From assembly GCA_964470455.1 (NCBI GenBank), contig CAYYCX010000012.1, forward strand, positions 3,538 through 67,537: a DNA stretch of 64,000 nt. Direction: 5' to 3'. The first letter of the stretch is position 1. Each line of letters starts with the position of its first letter. A program made the position numbers and the translations under genes. The notes below the pieces were generated by a model. That model ran no database searches, was not told the origin of the DNA, and saw only the letters and a program-made list of their open reading frames with translations. Positions 17,664-24,764 of the stretch are shown piece by piece. This stretch comes from JAWXBM01 sp964470455. GTDB taxonomy: Bacteria > Pseudomonadota > Gammaproteobacteria > Xanthomonadales > SZUA-36.

Positions 17664-18221
17664 TCAGATTTCCATCAGTTCTTTTTCTTTTTCGGCAACG
17701 ATTTCGTCAACTTTTTTTACCGCATCGTCAGTAATCTGTTGCACATCCGCCTGGCCCTTGCGTTCCATGTCTTCGGAAATCTCTTTTTCCTTCAGCAGGT
17801 CTTTCAGGGTGGCATTGGCATCACGCCGGATATTGCGAATGGCGATCTTGGCGTTCTCGCCTTCGTGGTGGACGACCTTGCCAAGCTCGATGCGGCGCTC
17901 CTCGGTAAGGGGCGGCAGGGGAATGCGAATGGTTTGCCCGGCGGTGGACGGGTTCAGGCCCAGGTCCGATGTCAGGATGGCTTTCTCGATGACCTGCACC
18001 ATGGATTTGTCCCACGGTGTCACGCTGAGCGTGCGGGCGTCATCGATGGCAACGTTTGCCGCCTGGCTGATGGGAACCTGGCTGCCGTAATAATCCACCT
18101 GTACGTGTTCCAGCAGGCTGGGGTGAGCACGCCCGGTGCGAATCTTGGCCAGTTCATGGCGCAGTGTTTCCAGGCTCTTGCCCATTCGCAGCTGGGCATC
18201 TTTTTTGATTTCGGCGAGCAT
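17664..18221 (-). CDS. frr: Ribosome recycling factor
   Basis: Frr, 185 residues, splits post-termination ribosomes together with EF-G. It has the normal length and conserved elements: HELAKIRTGRAHPSLLEHV in the first helix, YYGSQVPISQAANV, and RIPLPPLTEERRIELGK in the middle domain. The rest is the three-helix bundle, ending EKEKELMEI. It lies about 110 bases downstream of pyrH. The order rpsB-tsf-pyrH-frr is conserved across bacteria. Confidence 0.97.
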   Translation of the reverse strand: MLAEIKKDAQLRMGKSLETLRHELAKIRTGRAHPSLLEHVQVDYYGSQVPISQAANVAIDDARTLSVTPWDKSMVQVIEKAILTSDLGLNPSTAGQTIRIPLPPLTEERRIELGKVVHHEGENAKIAIRNIRRDANATLKDLLKEKEISEDMERKGQADVQQITDDAVKKVDEIVAEKEKELMEI

Positions 18222-18329
18222 GAATGTCTCCTGTCGTGTTTCAAGGCCGGGGCCACTACGGGCCGTGCGGCACAGGGAGCAGATTCTAACAGCAAGCGGG
18301 TCCGGGCGGGATGATCCGGCGGCGCGGGT

Positions 18330-19043
18330 TCAGGAAACCAGGGTTCCTACATCCTGGCCGGAAACCAGCTTCATCAGGTTGCCTTCCTCGAAGACATTGA
18401 AAACCCGGATCGGCATGGCCTGGTCGCGGCACAGCACGATGGCATTGGCGTCCATCACGCCCAGCTTGCTGCCGATGACGTGGTCGTAACCCAGGCTTTC
18501 ATAGAACTCCGCAGCAGGGTCCTTGACCGGATCCGATGAGTAGACACCGTTGACCTTGGTAGCCTTGAGCAGGATGTCCGCGCCGATTTCAACGGCACGC
18601 AATGCGGCTGCGGTATCCGTGGTAAAGAACGGGTTGCCGGTGCCGCCGGCGCAGATCACCACGCGGCCTTTTTCCAGGTGACGGATGGCGCGGCGGCGAA
18701 TGTAGTCTTCGCAGACGTCGTGCACGGAAATGGCGGACATGACACGTGCTTCGCAGCCGACGCGCTCCAGCGCGTCCTGCAGGGCCAGTGCATTCATCAG
18801 CGTGGCCAGCATGCCCATGTGGTCGCCGGTCACGCGGTCGATGCCGGACTTGGCCAGCCCGGCACCGCGAAAGATATTGCCGCCGCCGATGACGACGGCA
18901 ACGCCTACTTTGGCTTTTGCGACATCGGAAATTTCGGTTGCGATCCGGTGGATCATCTTCGGATCAATACCGTAATCTTCATCGCCCAGCAGCGCTTCGC
19001 CGCTGAGCTTCAATAGGATTCGGGAGTAGGCTTTATCAGCCAC
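18330..19043 (-). CDS. pyrH: UMP kinase
   Basis: PyrH, 237 residues, phosphorylates UMP to UDP and belongs to the amino acid kinase family as a hexamer. ILLKLSGEALLG at the N-terminus, VVIGGGNIFRG for UMP binding, DHMGMLATLMNALAL, and ICAGGTGNPFFTTDTAAALRA near the middle are all characteristic. The start codon is GTG (product begins MADKAY), overlapping the tsf stop by eight bases, so it should be coupled to tsf translation. An AGG motif six bases upstream lies within the tsf end. Confidence 0.97.
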   Translation of the reverse strand: MADKAYSRILLKLSGEALLGDEDYGIDPKMIHRIATEISDVAKAKVGVAVVIGGGNIFRGAGLAKSGIDRVTGDHMGMLATLMNALALQDALERVGCEARVMSAISVHDVCEDYIRRRAIRHLEKGRVVICAGGTGNPFFTTDTAAALRAVEIGADILLKATKVNGVYSSDPVKDPAAEFYESLGYDHVIGSKLGVMDANAIVLCRDQAMPIRVFNVFEEGNLMKLVSGQDVGTLVS

Positions 19044-19911
19044 CTTTCACCTGTTGCATGACTTCGTCTGCAAAGTTCGATTCCTTTTTCTCGATGCCTT
19101 CACCCACCACCAGGCGGCTGAAGCCCTTGACGCTGGCCTTGTTCTGCTCCAGCAGCTTCGCCACGGTGATGTCGCCATCCTTCACGAACGGCTGTCCCAG
19201 CAGTGTGATCTCGGCCAATTGCTTGCGCAAGCGCCCACTGACCATTTTTTCAATGATGTCAGCCGGCTTGTCGCTGTTTTCCACCTGCGCCAGCAGGATT
19301 TCCTTTTCCTTGGCCAGGAATTCCGCCGGCACATCGCTTTCGCTGACAAACGAGGGGTTCAGCGCGGCAATATGCATGGCAATGTCCTTGGCCAGTTCGG
19401 CATCGCCACCTTCAAGGTCGACCAGCACGCCGATTTTTCCGCCGTGCAGGTAAGCGCCGAGGACGCCATCGGTTGCAGTGCGTTCAAAGCGGCGCACCTG
19501 GATGTTCTCGCCGATCTTGGCCACCAGGGCCTGGCGGGATTCTTCCAGCGTGCTGCCGTTGGCGCTGGTGGCCATCAATGCTTCCACATCGGCGGCATCG
19601 CTGTTCAGCGCATTGCCGGCAACTGCGTCTGCAAATGTGTTGAAGTTGTCATCCTTGGCGACGAAGTCGGTTTCGCAATTGACTTCAACCATGACGGCCT
19701 GTTTGCCGTCGGCCGATACGGCCAGGGCAATTTTGCCTTCGGCGGCGACGCGCCCGGCCTTTTTGTCAGCCTGCGCCAGCCCGGATTTGCGCAGGTGCTC
19801 GATGGCTGCATCCAGGTCGGCGTTGGTTTCAACCAGGGCTTTCTTGCATTCCATCATGCCGGCGCCGGTGCGCTCGCGTAATTCTTTTACCAATGCAGCT
19901 GTTACTGCCAT
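19036..19911 (-). CDS. tsf: Elongation factor Ts
   Basis: EF-Ts, 291 residues, is the nucleotide exchange factor for EF-Tu. The N-terminal helical domain reads LVKELRERTGAGMMECKKAL, and the core contains VEVNCETDFVAKDDNF, whose TDF sequence inserts into EF-Tu. The coiled-coil and C-terminal parts look normal, ending ESNFADEVMQQVKGG. The gene starts 92 bases downstream of rpsB. That spacer includes a GCCGGC hairpin at 19944-19961 with no T-run, so rpsB and tsf are probably cotranscribed. Confidence 0.97.
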   Translation of the reverse strand: MAVTAALVKELRERTGAGMMECKKALVETNADLDAAIEHLRKSGLAQADKKAGRVAAEGKIALAVSADGKQAVMVEVNCETDFVAKDDNFNTFADAVAGNALNSDAADVEALMATSANGSTLEESRQALVAKIGENIQVRRFERTATDGVLGAYLHGGKIGVLVDLEGGDAELAKDIAMHIAALNPSFVSESDVPAEFLAKEKEILLAQVENSDKPADIIEKMVSGRLRKQLAEITLLGQPFVKDGDITVAKLLEQNKASVKGFSRLVVGEGIEKKESNFADEVMQQVKGG

Positions 19912-20003
19912 GGGACGTACCTCTCTTTCCTGTTCATTGCGCTGCCGGCCTGTTCGCCGGCGGCTTGATTGTGTCGCGCTGCCTGGCCGCTGTTTGCGGC
20001 GGC

Positions 20004-21023
20004 TTATTCAGCGTCTTTCGCGGCAACTTTCTTCTTGGCGGTTTTTTTCTTTGCCACCTTGGGGGCTGCAGTTTCGTCAACCGCTTCGGCCACTTCAGCA
20101 TCAGCCGCTTCCACATCCGCATCCGTGCCTGCTGCCTCGGCTGCATCTTCCGTTTCCGCAGTGGCTTCAGCTTCTGCGGTGGCTTCTGGCTCTGCAGCCG
20201 GAGCCTTGCGCGCAACAACTTTCTTGGCCACTTTCTTGGGGGCCTTGCGAGCGTCGGCTTTCGGCTTGTCCGCCTTCACCTTGATCGGGTTGCCTTCCTC
20301 GTCCAGTTCGACAAATTCTTCGTTGGATTCAACCACCGGAGCCGAAGCGCGGCCCTCGAGTACGGATTCCGCCGCAATCTGCGTGTACAGCCGGATGGAA
20401 CGGATGGCATCGTCATTTCCCGGGATCATGTAATCCACGCCTTCCGGAGAGCAGTTGGTATCAACCACGGCAATCACCGGTATACCCAGGCTGCGTGCTT
20501 CCTTGATGGCGATGTCTTCGTGGCTGACGTCGATGACAAACAACGCATCGGGCAGGCCTTTCATATCCTTGATGCCACCGAGACTCTTCTGCAGTTTTTC
20601 CTTTTCCCGGGTCAGTTGCAGGATTTCCTTTTTCACCAGGTGGCCGAAGCCGCCGCTTTCGCTCATTTCTTCCAGCGACTTGAGGCGCTTCACTGAAGCC
20701 TTGATGGTGCGGAAGTTGGTGAGCATTCCACCCAGCCAGCGGTGTGATACATAGGGCATGCCACACTTGGTTGCGGCTTCCTCGATGGCGGCACCGGCAG
20801 CACGCTTGGTGCCGACGAACATGATGGTTCCGCGTCGTGACGCGATCTTGCTGATGAAGTTCATCGCGTCGTTCAGTAGCGGCAGGGTCTGTTCGAGGTT
20901 GATGATGTGGATCTTGCCGCGGGCTCCGAAAATGTAGGGAGCCATTTTGGGGTTCCAGTAACGTGTCTGGTGACCGAAGTGCACGCCTGCCTCAAGCATT
21001 TCGCGCATGGTGACATTTGCCAT
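20004..21023 (-). CDS. rpsB: 30S ribosomal protein S2 with a long charged C-terminal tail
   Basis: S2, 339 residues, is about 100 residues longer than usual. Residues 1 to about 235 form the normal S2 core, with EAGVHFGHQTRYWNPKM at the start and LPDALFVIDVSHEDIAIKEA later. After that comes a tail in three blocks. A basic Lys/Ala block (about 251-275) is followed by an acidic Ala/Glu/Asp block (about 278-318) and a second basic block rich in Lys (about 322-336). The tail has no hydrophobic core and is probably disordered. S2 sits on the solvent face of the 30S subunit and helps recruit S1. The gene opens the long minus-strand superoperon. Confidence 0.95.
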   Translation of the reverse strand: MANVTMREMLEAGVHFGHQTRYWNPKMAPYIFGARGKIHIINLEQTLPLLNDAMNFISKIASRRGTIMFVGTKRAAGAAIEEAATKCGMPYVSHRWLGGMLTNFRTIKASVKRLKSLEEMSESGGFGHLVKKEILQLTREKEKLQKSLGGIKDMKGLPDALFVIDVSHEDIAIKEARSLGIPVIAVVDTNCSPEGVDYMIPGNDDAIRSIRLYTQIAAESVLEGRASAPVVESNEEFVELDEEGNPIKVKADKPKADARKAPKKVAKKVVARKAPAAEPEATAEAEATAETEDAAEAAGTDADVEAADAEVAEAVDETAAPKVAKKKTAKKKVAAKDAE

Positions 21024-21130
21024 TTTGAAATTCCTTCACATGAGGAACGCAGCAGCAGGGGCTGCTGGATTCCGGGGTTATTCCTCCACCCACCCGTTGC
21101 AGAGACCCTTTGAAAGGGCACCCCTCTGAA
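21024..21130 (-). promoter_or_regulatory. Candidate rpsB leader RNA
   Basis: The transcript just upstream of rpsB can form two hairpins. One uses GGAA/TTCC and CAGCAG/CTGCTG arms between 21044 and 21073. The other uses AGAG/CTCT and ACCCTTT/AAAGGG arms between 21101 and 21127. In E. coli the equivalent leader (also recorded as the t44/tff RNA) lets S2 repress its own operon. Position and hairpin content suggest the same role here, but I did not establish sequence homology. The rpsB Shine-Dalgarno sequence AAGGAA lies at the end of this segment. Confidence 0.45.
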
Positions 21131-21179
21131 CCATTGCGGTGCGGTGTGCGTATTTGACGTGATGTCGAGAAAGTCCCGG

Positions 21180-21293
21180 GAAAATCAGAATCGAAAAAAA
21201 ATCAGAATCGAAACCCGGGCCCAGTCCCGTCACGCCGGTTCTGGTTTTTTGGCGCCGTGGCGGCCAAAAAAGCCGGCGAAATGTACCAGAACC
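21180..21293. repeat. Short direct repeat followed by nested inverted repeats
   Basis: A sequence of about 16 bases containing AAATCAGAATCGAAA occurs twice in tandem at 21181-21213, enclosed by CCCGGG sites. Just after it lies a nested inverted repeat. Outer arms GGTTCTGG and CCAGAACC are at 21237-21244 and 21286-21293. Inner arms TTTTTTGGC and GCCAAAAAA are near 21245-21272. No coding potential is convincing here. The structure is symmetrical in T and A runs, so it is not a classic terminator for either strand. Confidence 0.6.
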
Positions 21294-21329
21294 AGGGGCC
21301 GGTAGCAAGCCCCGAAGCTGGCCCAAAAC

Positions 21330-21715
21330 CGAATTGACATCGCCGCATGGAGAGCGCCGGATTGGCGGCCTATGTTCGGCGTGCCCGGGTGCTGCGTGAC
21401 CGGGTGCGGCTTGAATGGGTGTGGCGTGAAGGGAGGCGTGAAGACGCCTGGCAACCCGGCAAAACCGGAGCGATAGTGACAATTTTGGGCAGCTTTCCGC
21501 GTTTGTGGCGTTCCTGCAAAAAAGTCGCAGCTTGGAGATAATGACCTAAAACACAATGAAAACATAAAGATACAATGCTTATCTGGGTTTGGTATCAGTT
21601 TTGGTACAGAGCTTGCATGATCCCTTTCACAATGAATGAAGCAATCTGGCTCGTTCATTAGTTGCGTCAAAGGAATTGACGCCCACAACAGTGAATTGAC
21701 ATGGAGGTCATCACG
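21330..21715. other. Gene-free stretch between rpsB and the 36-codon ORF
   Basis: I see no convincing gene between the inverted repeats and the small ORF. A hairpin with arms GCGTCAA and TTGACGC lies at 21664-21682, and a weaker one with arms AATGAA and TTCATT lies just before it. Around 21605-21622 the sequence TACAGAGCTTGCATGATCC closely matches the -10 region of the promoter at 52252-52280, but no good -35 hexamer is present. A promoter here would need an activator or another sigma factor. Confidence 0.4.
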
Positions 21716-21826
21716 ATGAATTTTTCTGACAGGCATGCGGCAACCAGCCCGGCCGCCCATCCCCCGGTTTGTTTCACCATCGCAGGACTGCGCGAGCTGC
21801 TCGTTCGCGGTAACGGTACCGGCTGA
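21716..21826 (+). CDS. Candidate 36-residue small protein
   Basis: An ATG with GGAGGT seven bases upstream opens a 36-codon frame ending in TGA. The Shine-Dalgarno sequence is one of the best in the window, and the frame sits between a possible -10 element and a strong terminator. The predicted peptide begins MNFSDRHAATSP, has one Cys (residue 19) and ends with a Gly-rich GNGTG. It has no obvious membrane segment and I do not recognise it. It could be a leader peptide, a small structural or regulatory protein, or a peptide precursor; no modifying enzyme lies nearby. It could also be a chance frame within a noncoding RNA. Confidence 0.4.
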   Translation: MNFSDRHAATSPAAHPPVCFTIAGLRELLVRGNGTG

Positions 21827-21958
21827 AAAGGCGCGGAACCTTTTCCCGCGGGCGGCCTGTCTTCCATATCAACAGGCTCCTAGGGTCCGCCATCTCACAC
21901 ATCCCTGTGCCGGCGGGCCCCCAGCGAGATGCCCTGGGTTCCCCTTCTTCCAGGGCGT
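21827..21958 (+). ncRNA. Candidate structured RNA or 3' UTR downstream of the 36-codon ORF
   Basis: Three stems follow the small ORF in close order. CGCGGAA pairs with TTCCCGCG at 21832-21850. GCCTGT pairs with ACAGGC at 21855-21877. CCTAGGG (21879-21885) pairs with CCCTGGG (21932-21938), and directly stacked on it CATCTC (21891-21896) pairs with GAGATG (21926-21931), leaving a five-base bulge TCCGC. A small CACA/TGTG hairpin sits inside. A terminator follows at once. I could not match it to a known RNA family; 6S, SRP RNA, RNase P RNA, tmRNA and guanidine riboswitches were considered and do not fit well. Confidence 0.4.
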
Positions 21959-21996
21959 TGGGCCGGAAGGGCTGCTTCTTCCGGCCCATTTTTTTT
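21959..21996 (+). terminator. Strong Rho-independent terminator
   Basis: Eleven-base arms starting TGGGCCGGAAG and ending CTTCCGGCCCA close over an eight-base loop and are followed by eight T residues. It ends a plus-strand transcript that begins upstream of the 36-codon ORF, and separates that transcript from kynA. Confidence 0.85.
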
Positions 21997-22111
21997 CCTT
22001 CCGCCAGTGTTCTGCTGTCGGGAAATTTGCACTCCATGCACCTGGAACTAGCGAACTTGGGGGCGAATTCCCGCACAATAGCGTTTTCGGTTTTCATTCC
22101 TGAGTGAACAA

Positions 22112-22996
22112 ATGAGCGATACAAATCAAACCATGGACAGTGAAAAGCCCGCGGGCAATCTGCGCGAGCTGGAAGAAGGGATTCGCACCGACCTGAAAAA
22201 GGAGCTGACTTACGGCTCATACCTGGGCCTGCCGCGCCTCCTGAACGCACAATTCCCCCTCAGCCGTCCCGAGCATCATGACGAGATGTTGTTCATCATC
22301 CAGCACCAGACTTCGGAGCTCTGGATGAAGCTGATCATCCATGAGCTTTCCGCTGCGATGCATCACATCCGCGCCGATCAGCCGGGGCCTGTCACCAAGA
22401 TCCTTTCCCGGGTCAAGCAGGTACAGCGGCAGTTGTTTGAACAATGGGCCGTGTTGGAAACCCTGACGCCTTCCGAGTATGCCGAGTTCCGGCATGTGCT
22501 GGGATTCGCTTCGGGGTTCCAGTCCCTGCAGTACCGCACCATCGAGTTCCAGCTGGGCAACAAGAATGCGGCCATGCTGAAGGTGTTTGCGCACGATGCC
22601 GCGGCCCACGCCAGCCTGAACGCCGTGTTGCAGGCTCCGTCCATTTATGAGGAGTTCCTGATGTTCCTGTCGCGCCGCGGACATGCGGTGCCGGCCGAGC
22701 AACTGGATCGCGACTGGAGCCTGCCGCATGTGCGCAACGCCGAACTCGTGCCCGTGTTCAAGACCATCTACGACGCGCCGCAGGATTATTGGGAAGAATA
22801 TGACCTGTGCGAAAAACTGGTGGATGTGGAGGAGAGCTTCCAGTTGTGGCGGTTCCGTCACCTGAAAACGGTGGAGCGGATCATCGGCTTCAAGCGCGGC
22901 ACCGGCGGATCCTCGGGCGTGAGTTTCCTGCGCCGCGCGCTGGATCTCACCTTCTTTCCGGAATTGCTGGACGTGCGCACGCAGATTGGCCGCTAA
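22112..22996 (+). CDS. kynA: Tryptophan 2,3-dioxygenase
   Basis: KynA, 294 residues, is a heme dioxygenase opening the indole ring of tryptophan to give N-formylkynurenine. ELTYGSYLGLPRLLNAQ at the N-terminus is a strong family motif. MLFIIQHQTSELWMKLIIHE holds the active-site His. SLQYRTIEF and the C-terminal GTGGSSGVSFLRRAL, which contacts substrate, are also present. No kynurenine formamidase or kynureninase gene is nearby, so the rest of the pathway must lie elsewhere or be absent. It converges tail-to-tail with the MarR gene, their stop codons overlapping by three bases. Confidence 0.96.
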   Translation: MSDTNQTMDSEKPAGNLRELEEGIRTDLKKELTYGSYLGLPRLLNAQFPLSRPEHHDEMLFIIQHQTSELWMKLIIHELSAAMHHIRADQPGPVTKILSRVKQVQRQLFEQWAVLETLTPSEYAEFRHVLGFASGFQSLQYRTIEFQLGNKNAAMLKVFAHDAAAHASLNAVLQAPSIYEEFLMFLSRRGHAVPAEQLDRDWSLPHVRNAELVPVFKTIYDAPQDYWEEYDLCEKLVDVEESFQLWRFRHLKTVERIIGFKRGTGGSSGVSFLRRALDLTFFPELLDVRTQIGR

Positions 22997-23490
22997 GCAG
23001 TATCGGTTGAAACGGTTTCTTCATCCAGGCGGATGGCGGACTGCTGCAGGCGTTCCAGCAGGTCCACCAGCGTGTGGATTTCCGCTTCGCTGAACCCGCC
23101 CAGCAGGGCGTGCTCATAATTGCGCGCCCGCGGAACGATGGAGTCAAACACTTTCCGGCCCAACTGTTCGGTCAGTTGCAGGTTGCGGTAGCGGCGGTCG
23201 CTGCCGTCGGTTTTGCGCTTCAGCAGCCCGCGCTCCAGCAACCGGTTCACTGCCCGTGACACCGATACCTTGTCCATCACCGTCCGATCGACGATCTGGC
23301 TGGCCGTGAGTCCGGGGTAGCGCCCCAGCACTGCGATGATGCGCCATTCGATGACGGTGAGGTCATGGTCCTGTTGGTAAATGTGGGCAATACCCTGGCT
23401 GACGGTGTTGCTGACCACCGAGAGGCGGTAGGGCAGGAAGTGCTCCAGATCGAAGTGGGCATGCGGCAATTCAGCGGATTTTGGGGTCAT
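22993..23490 (-). CDS. MarR-family transcriptional regulator of tyrosine catabolism
   Basis: This 165-residue winged-helix protein has the MarR layout: helical dimerisation ends and a central DNA-binding region. LTASQIVDRTVMDKVSVSRAV is the recognition helix region, and LLKRKTDGSDRRYRNLQLT is the wing, with the conserved D-x-R-DRR pattern. It is divergent from hppD, and two related palindromes lie between them. I infer that it represses hppD-hmgA-fah and its own gene, with release by an aromatic pathway intermediate. Similar HpdR/HmgR-type regulators are known beside hppD genes, but the specific ligand cannot be read from sequence. Confidence 0.88.
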   Translation of the reverse strand: MTPKSAELPHAHFDLEHFLPYRLSVVSNTVSQGIAHIYQQDHDLTVIEWRIIAVLGRYPGLTASQIVDRTVMDKVSVSRAVNRLLERGLLKRKTDGSDRRYRNLQLTEQLGRKVFDSIVPRARNYEHALLGGFSEAEIHTLVDLLERLQQSAIRLDEETVSTDTA

Positions 23491-23573
23491 TTTCTTCAGG
23501 CCTTGTTCTTAAGGTCATTTTCAGCATCGGCTACCGGTGGATTCCCGGCTGCGCGCCGGGCGGCGGAAAATCA

Positions 23574-23617
23574 GTTGCAAATGCAACCTTGCTATTAGTT
23601 GCATATGTAACTAATAT
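23574..23617 (+). promoter_or_regulatory. hppD promoter with two MarR-type operators
   Basis: A sigma-70 promoter, TTGCTA at 23589-23594 and TAATAT at 23612-23617 with a 17-base spacer, points at hppD. The near-perfect palindrome TTAGTTGCATATGTAACTAA (23595-23614) fills the spacer and overlaps the -10 box. A second palindrome, GTTGCAAATGCAAC, lies at 23574-23587, and the two centres are 24 bases apart. Both share the core GTTGCAWATG. Binding of the divergent MarR protein here would block both promoters. Confidence 0.8.
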
Positions 23618-23684
23618 CACGGTTCACGAAAATCCTGCTGCCTATTGAAGCAGGTTTCAGCGCACGCGGACAGGAAGATGAACC

Positions 23685-24734
23685 ATGACTGAGCAACACG
23701 AAAACCCGCTGGGCCTTGAAGGCTTTGAATTTGCCGAATTTGCGGCCCCGGATGCCAGCCAGCTGCACCAGCTGTTCAAGCAGATGGGCTTTGCGGCCAT
23801 TGGCCACCACGCCACGCGCAAGATCACCTTTTATCGCCAGGGCGGAGTGAATTTCCTGGTGAATGAAGAACCGGGTTCGTTCGCCATGGAGTTTGCAGCG
23901 GCGCACGGTCCCTGCTGCGCGGGCTTTGCCCTGCTGGTTGATGATTCCCATGAGGCCATTGAAGCGGTGATGGCCAAAGGAGCAACCTCGCTGGCCGGCA
24001 TTCATGGCAGCGCAATGGATTGCCCCAAAATCCAGGGCATCGGTGGTTCGGTGCTGTACCTGGTTGACCGCAGGAACGGCAGCCCCTTCAATGCCGAGTA
24101 TGTGCCGATCGAGGGCGCTGACCTGAACCCCCAGGGCTATGGCCTGGCCTACATCGACCACCTGACGCACAATGTCTACGAAGGCAATATGGAGGAGTGG
24201 GCCGATTATTACAGCCGCCTGTTCAATTTTTACCAGGCCAAGTACTTCGACATTCGCGGCCAGCAGACGGGCCTGCGCTCCAAGGCCATGACGGCGCCGA
24301 ACGGCATGATCAGCATCCCGATCAATGAATCATCGGAATCCAACAGCCAGATTAATGAATACCTGCAGCAATACGGCGGCGAAGGCGTACAGCACATTGC
24401 ACTCTATACCGACAATATCTATGAGAGCATCGAGGCGATGCGCGAGGCCGGAGTGGAATTCCTGTCCACGCCCGATACTTACTATGAGCTGATCGACACG
24501 CGCGTACCGGAACACGAAGAGGACGTGCCGCGCATGCGCAGGAACGGTATCCTGCTGGACGCCGACATGGAAACCGGCAAGCGTCAATTGCTGCAGATTT
24601 TCACCCAGACCTGCATTGGCCCGATCTTTTTTGAGATCATCCAGCGCAAGGGCAATACCGGTTTTGGTGAAGGCAATTTCCAGGCCCTGTTTGATTCCAT
24701 TGAACTGGACCAGGCCAGGCGTGGCGTACTTTAG
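23685..24734 (+). CDS. hppD: 4-hydroxyphenylpyruvate dioxygenase
   Basis: HppD, 349 residues, converts 4-hydroxyphenylpyruvate to homogentisate, using non-heme iron. The family is a pair of VOC-fold domains. The C-terminal domain carries the ligands: YIDHLTHNV (first His), GEGVQHIALYTDNI (second His) and the terminal GPIFFEIIQRKGNTGFGEGNF (Glu). The product-handling C-terminal helix is present. The start ATG follows an AGGAAG Shine-Dalgarno sequence. It is the first gene of a plus-strand operon with hmgA 30 bases later, and is controlled by the operators above. Confidence 0.97.
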   Translation: MTEQHENPLGLEGFEFAEFAAPDASQLHQLFKQMGFAAIGHHATRKITFYRQGGVNFLVNEEPGSFAMEFAAAHGPCCAGFALLVDDSHEAIEAVMAKGATSLAGIHGSAMDCPKIQGIGGSVLYLVDRRNGSPFNAEYVPIEGADLNPQGYGLAYIDHLTHNVYEGNMEEWADYYSRLFNFYQAKYFDIRGQQTGLRSKAMTAPNGMISIPINESSESNSQINEYLQQYGGEGVQHIALYTDNIYESIEAMREAGVEFLSTPDTYYELIDTRVPEHEEDVPRMRRNGILLDADMETGKRQLLQIFTQTCIGPIFFEIIQRKGNTGFGEGNFQALFDSIELDQARRGVL

Positions 24735-24764
24735 GCGGATTTAACCGGGCGAGCGGAGAACAGC

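Noticed and set aside
21241..21275. Terminator for rpsB-side or kynA-side transcripts
   Set aside because: The T and A runs are in the stem arms rather than after the stem, so it is not a classic terminator.
21347..21541. Short frames in the gap between rpsB and the 36-codon ORF
   Set aside because: They lack a Shine-Dalgarno sequence and have no recognisable features.
21870..21940. Guanidine-I (ykkC) or other known riboswitch suggested by CCTAGGGTCCG
   Set aside because: Only the first few bases resemble the ykkC core; the later conserved sections are absent, and a terminator separates it from kynA.
21774..22250. 158-codon minus-strand frame overlapping the kynA start
   Set aside because: It crosses the terminator and hairpins and the kynA coding region, with no motif.
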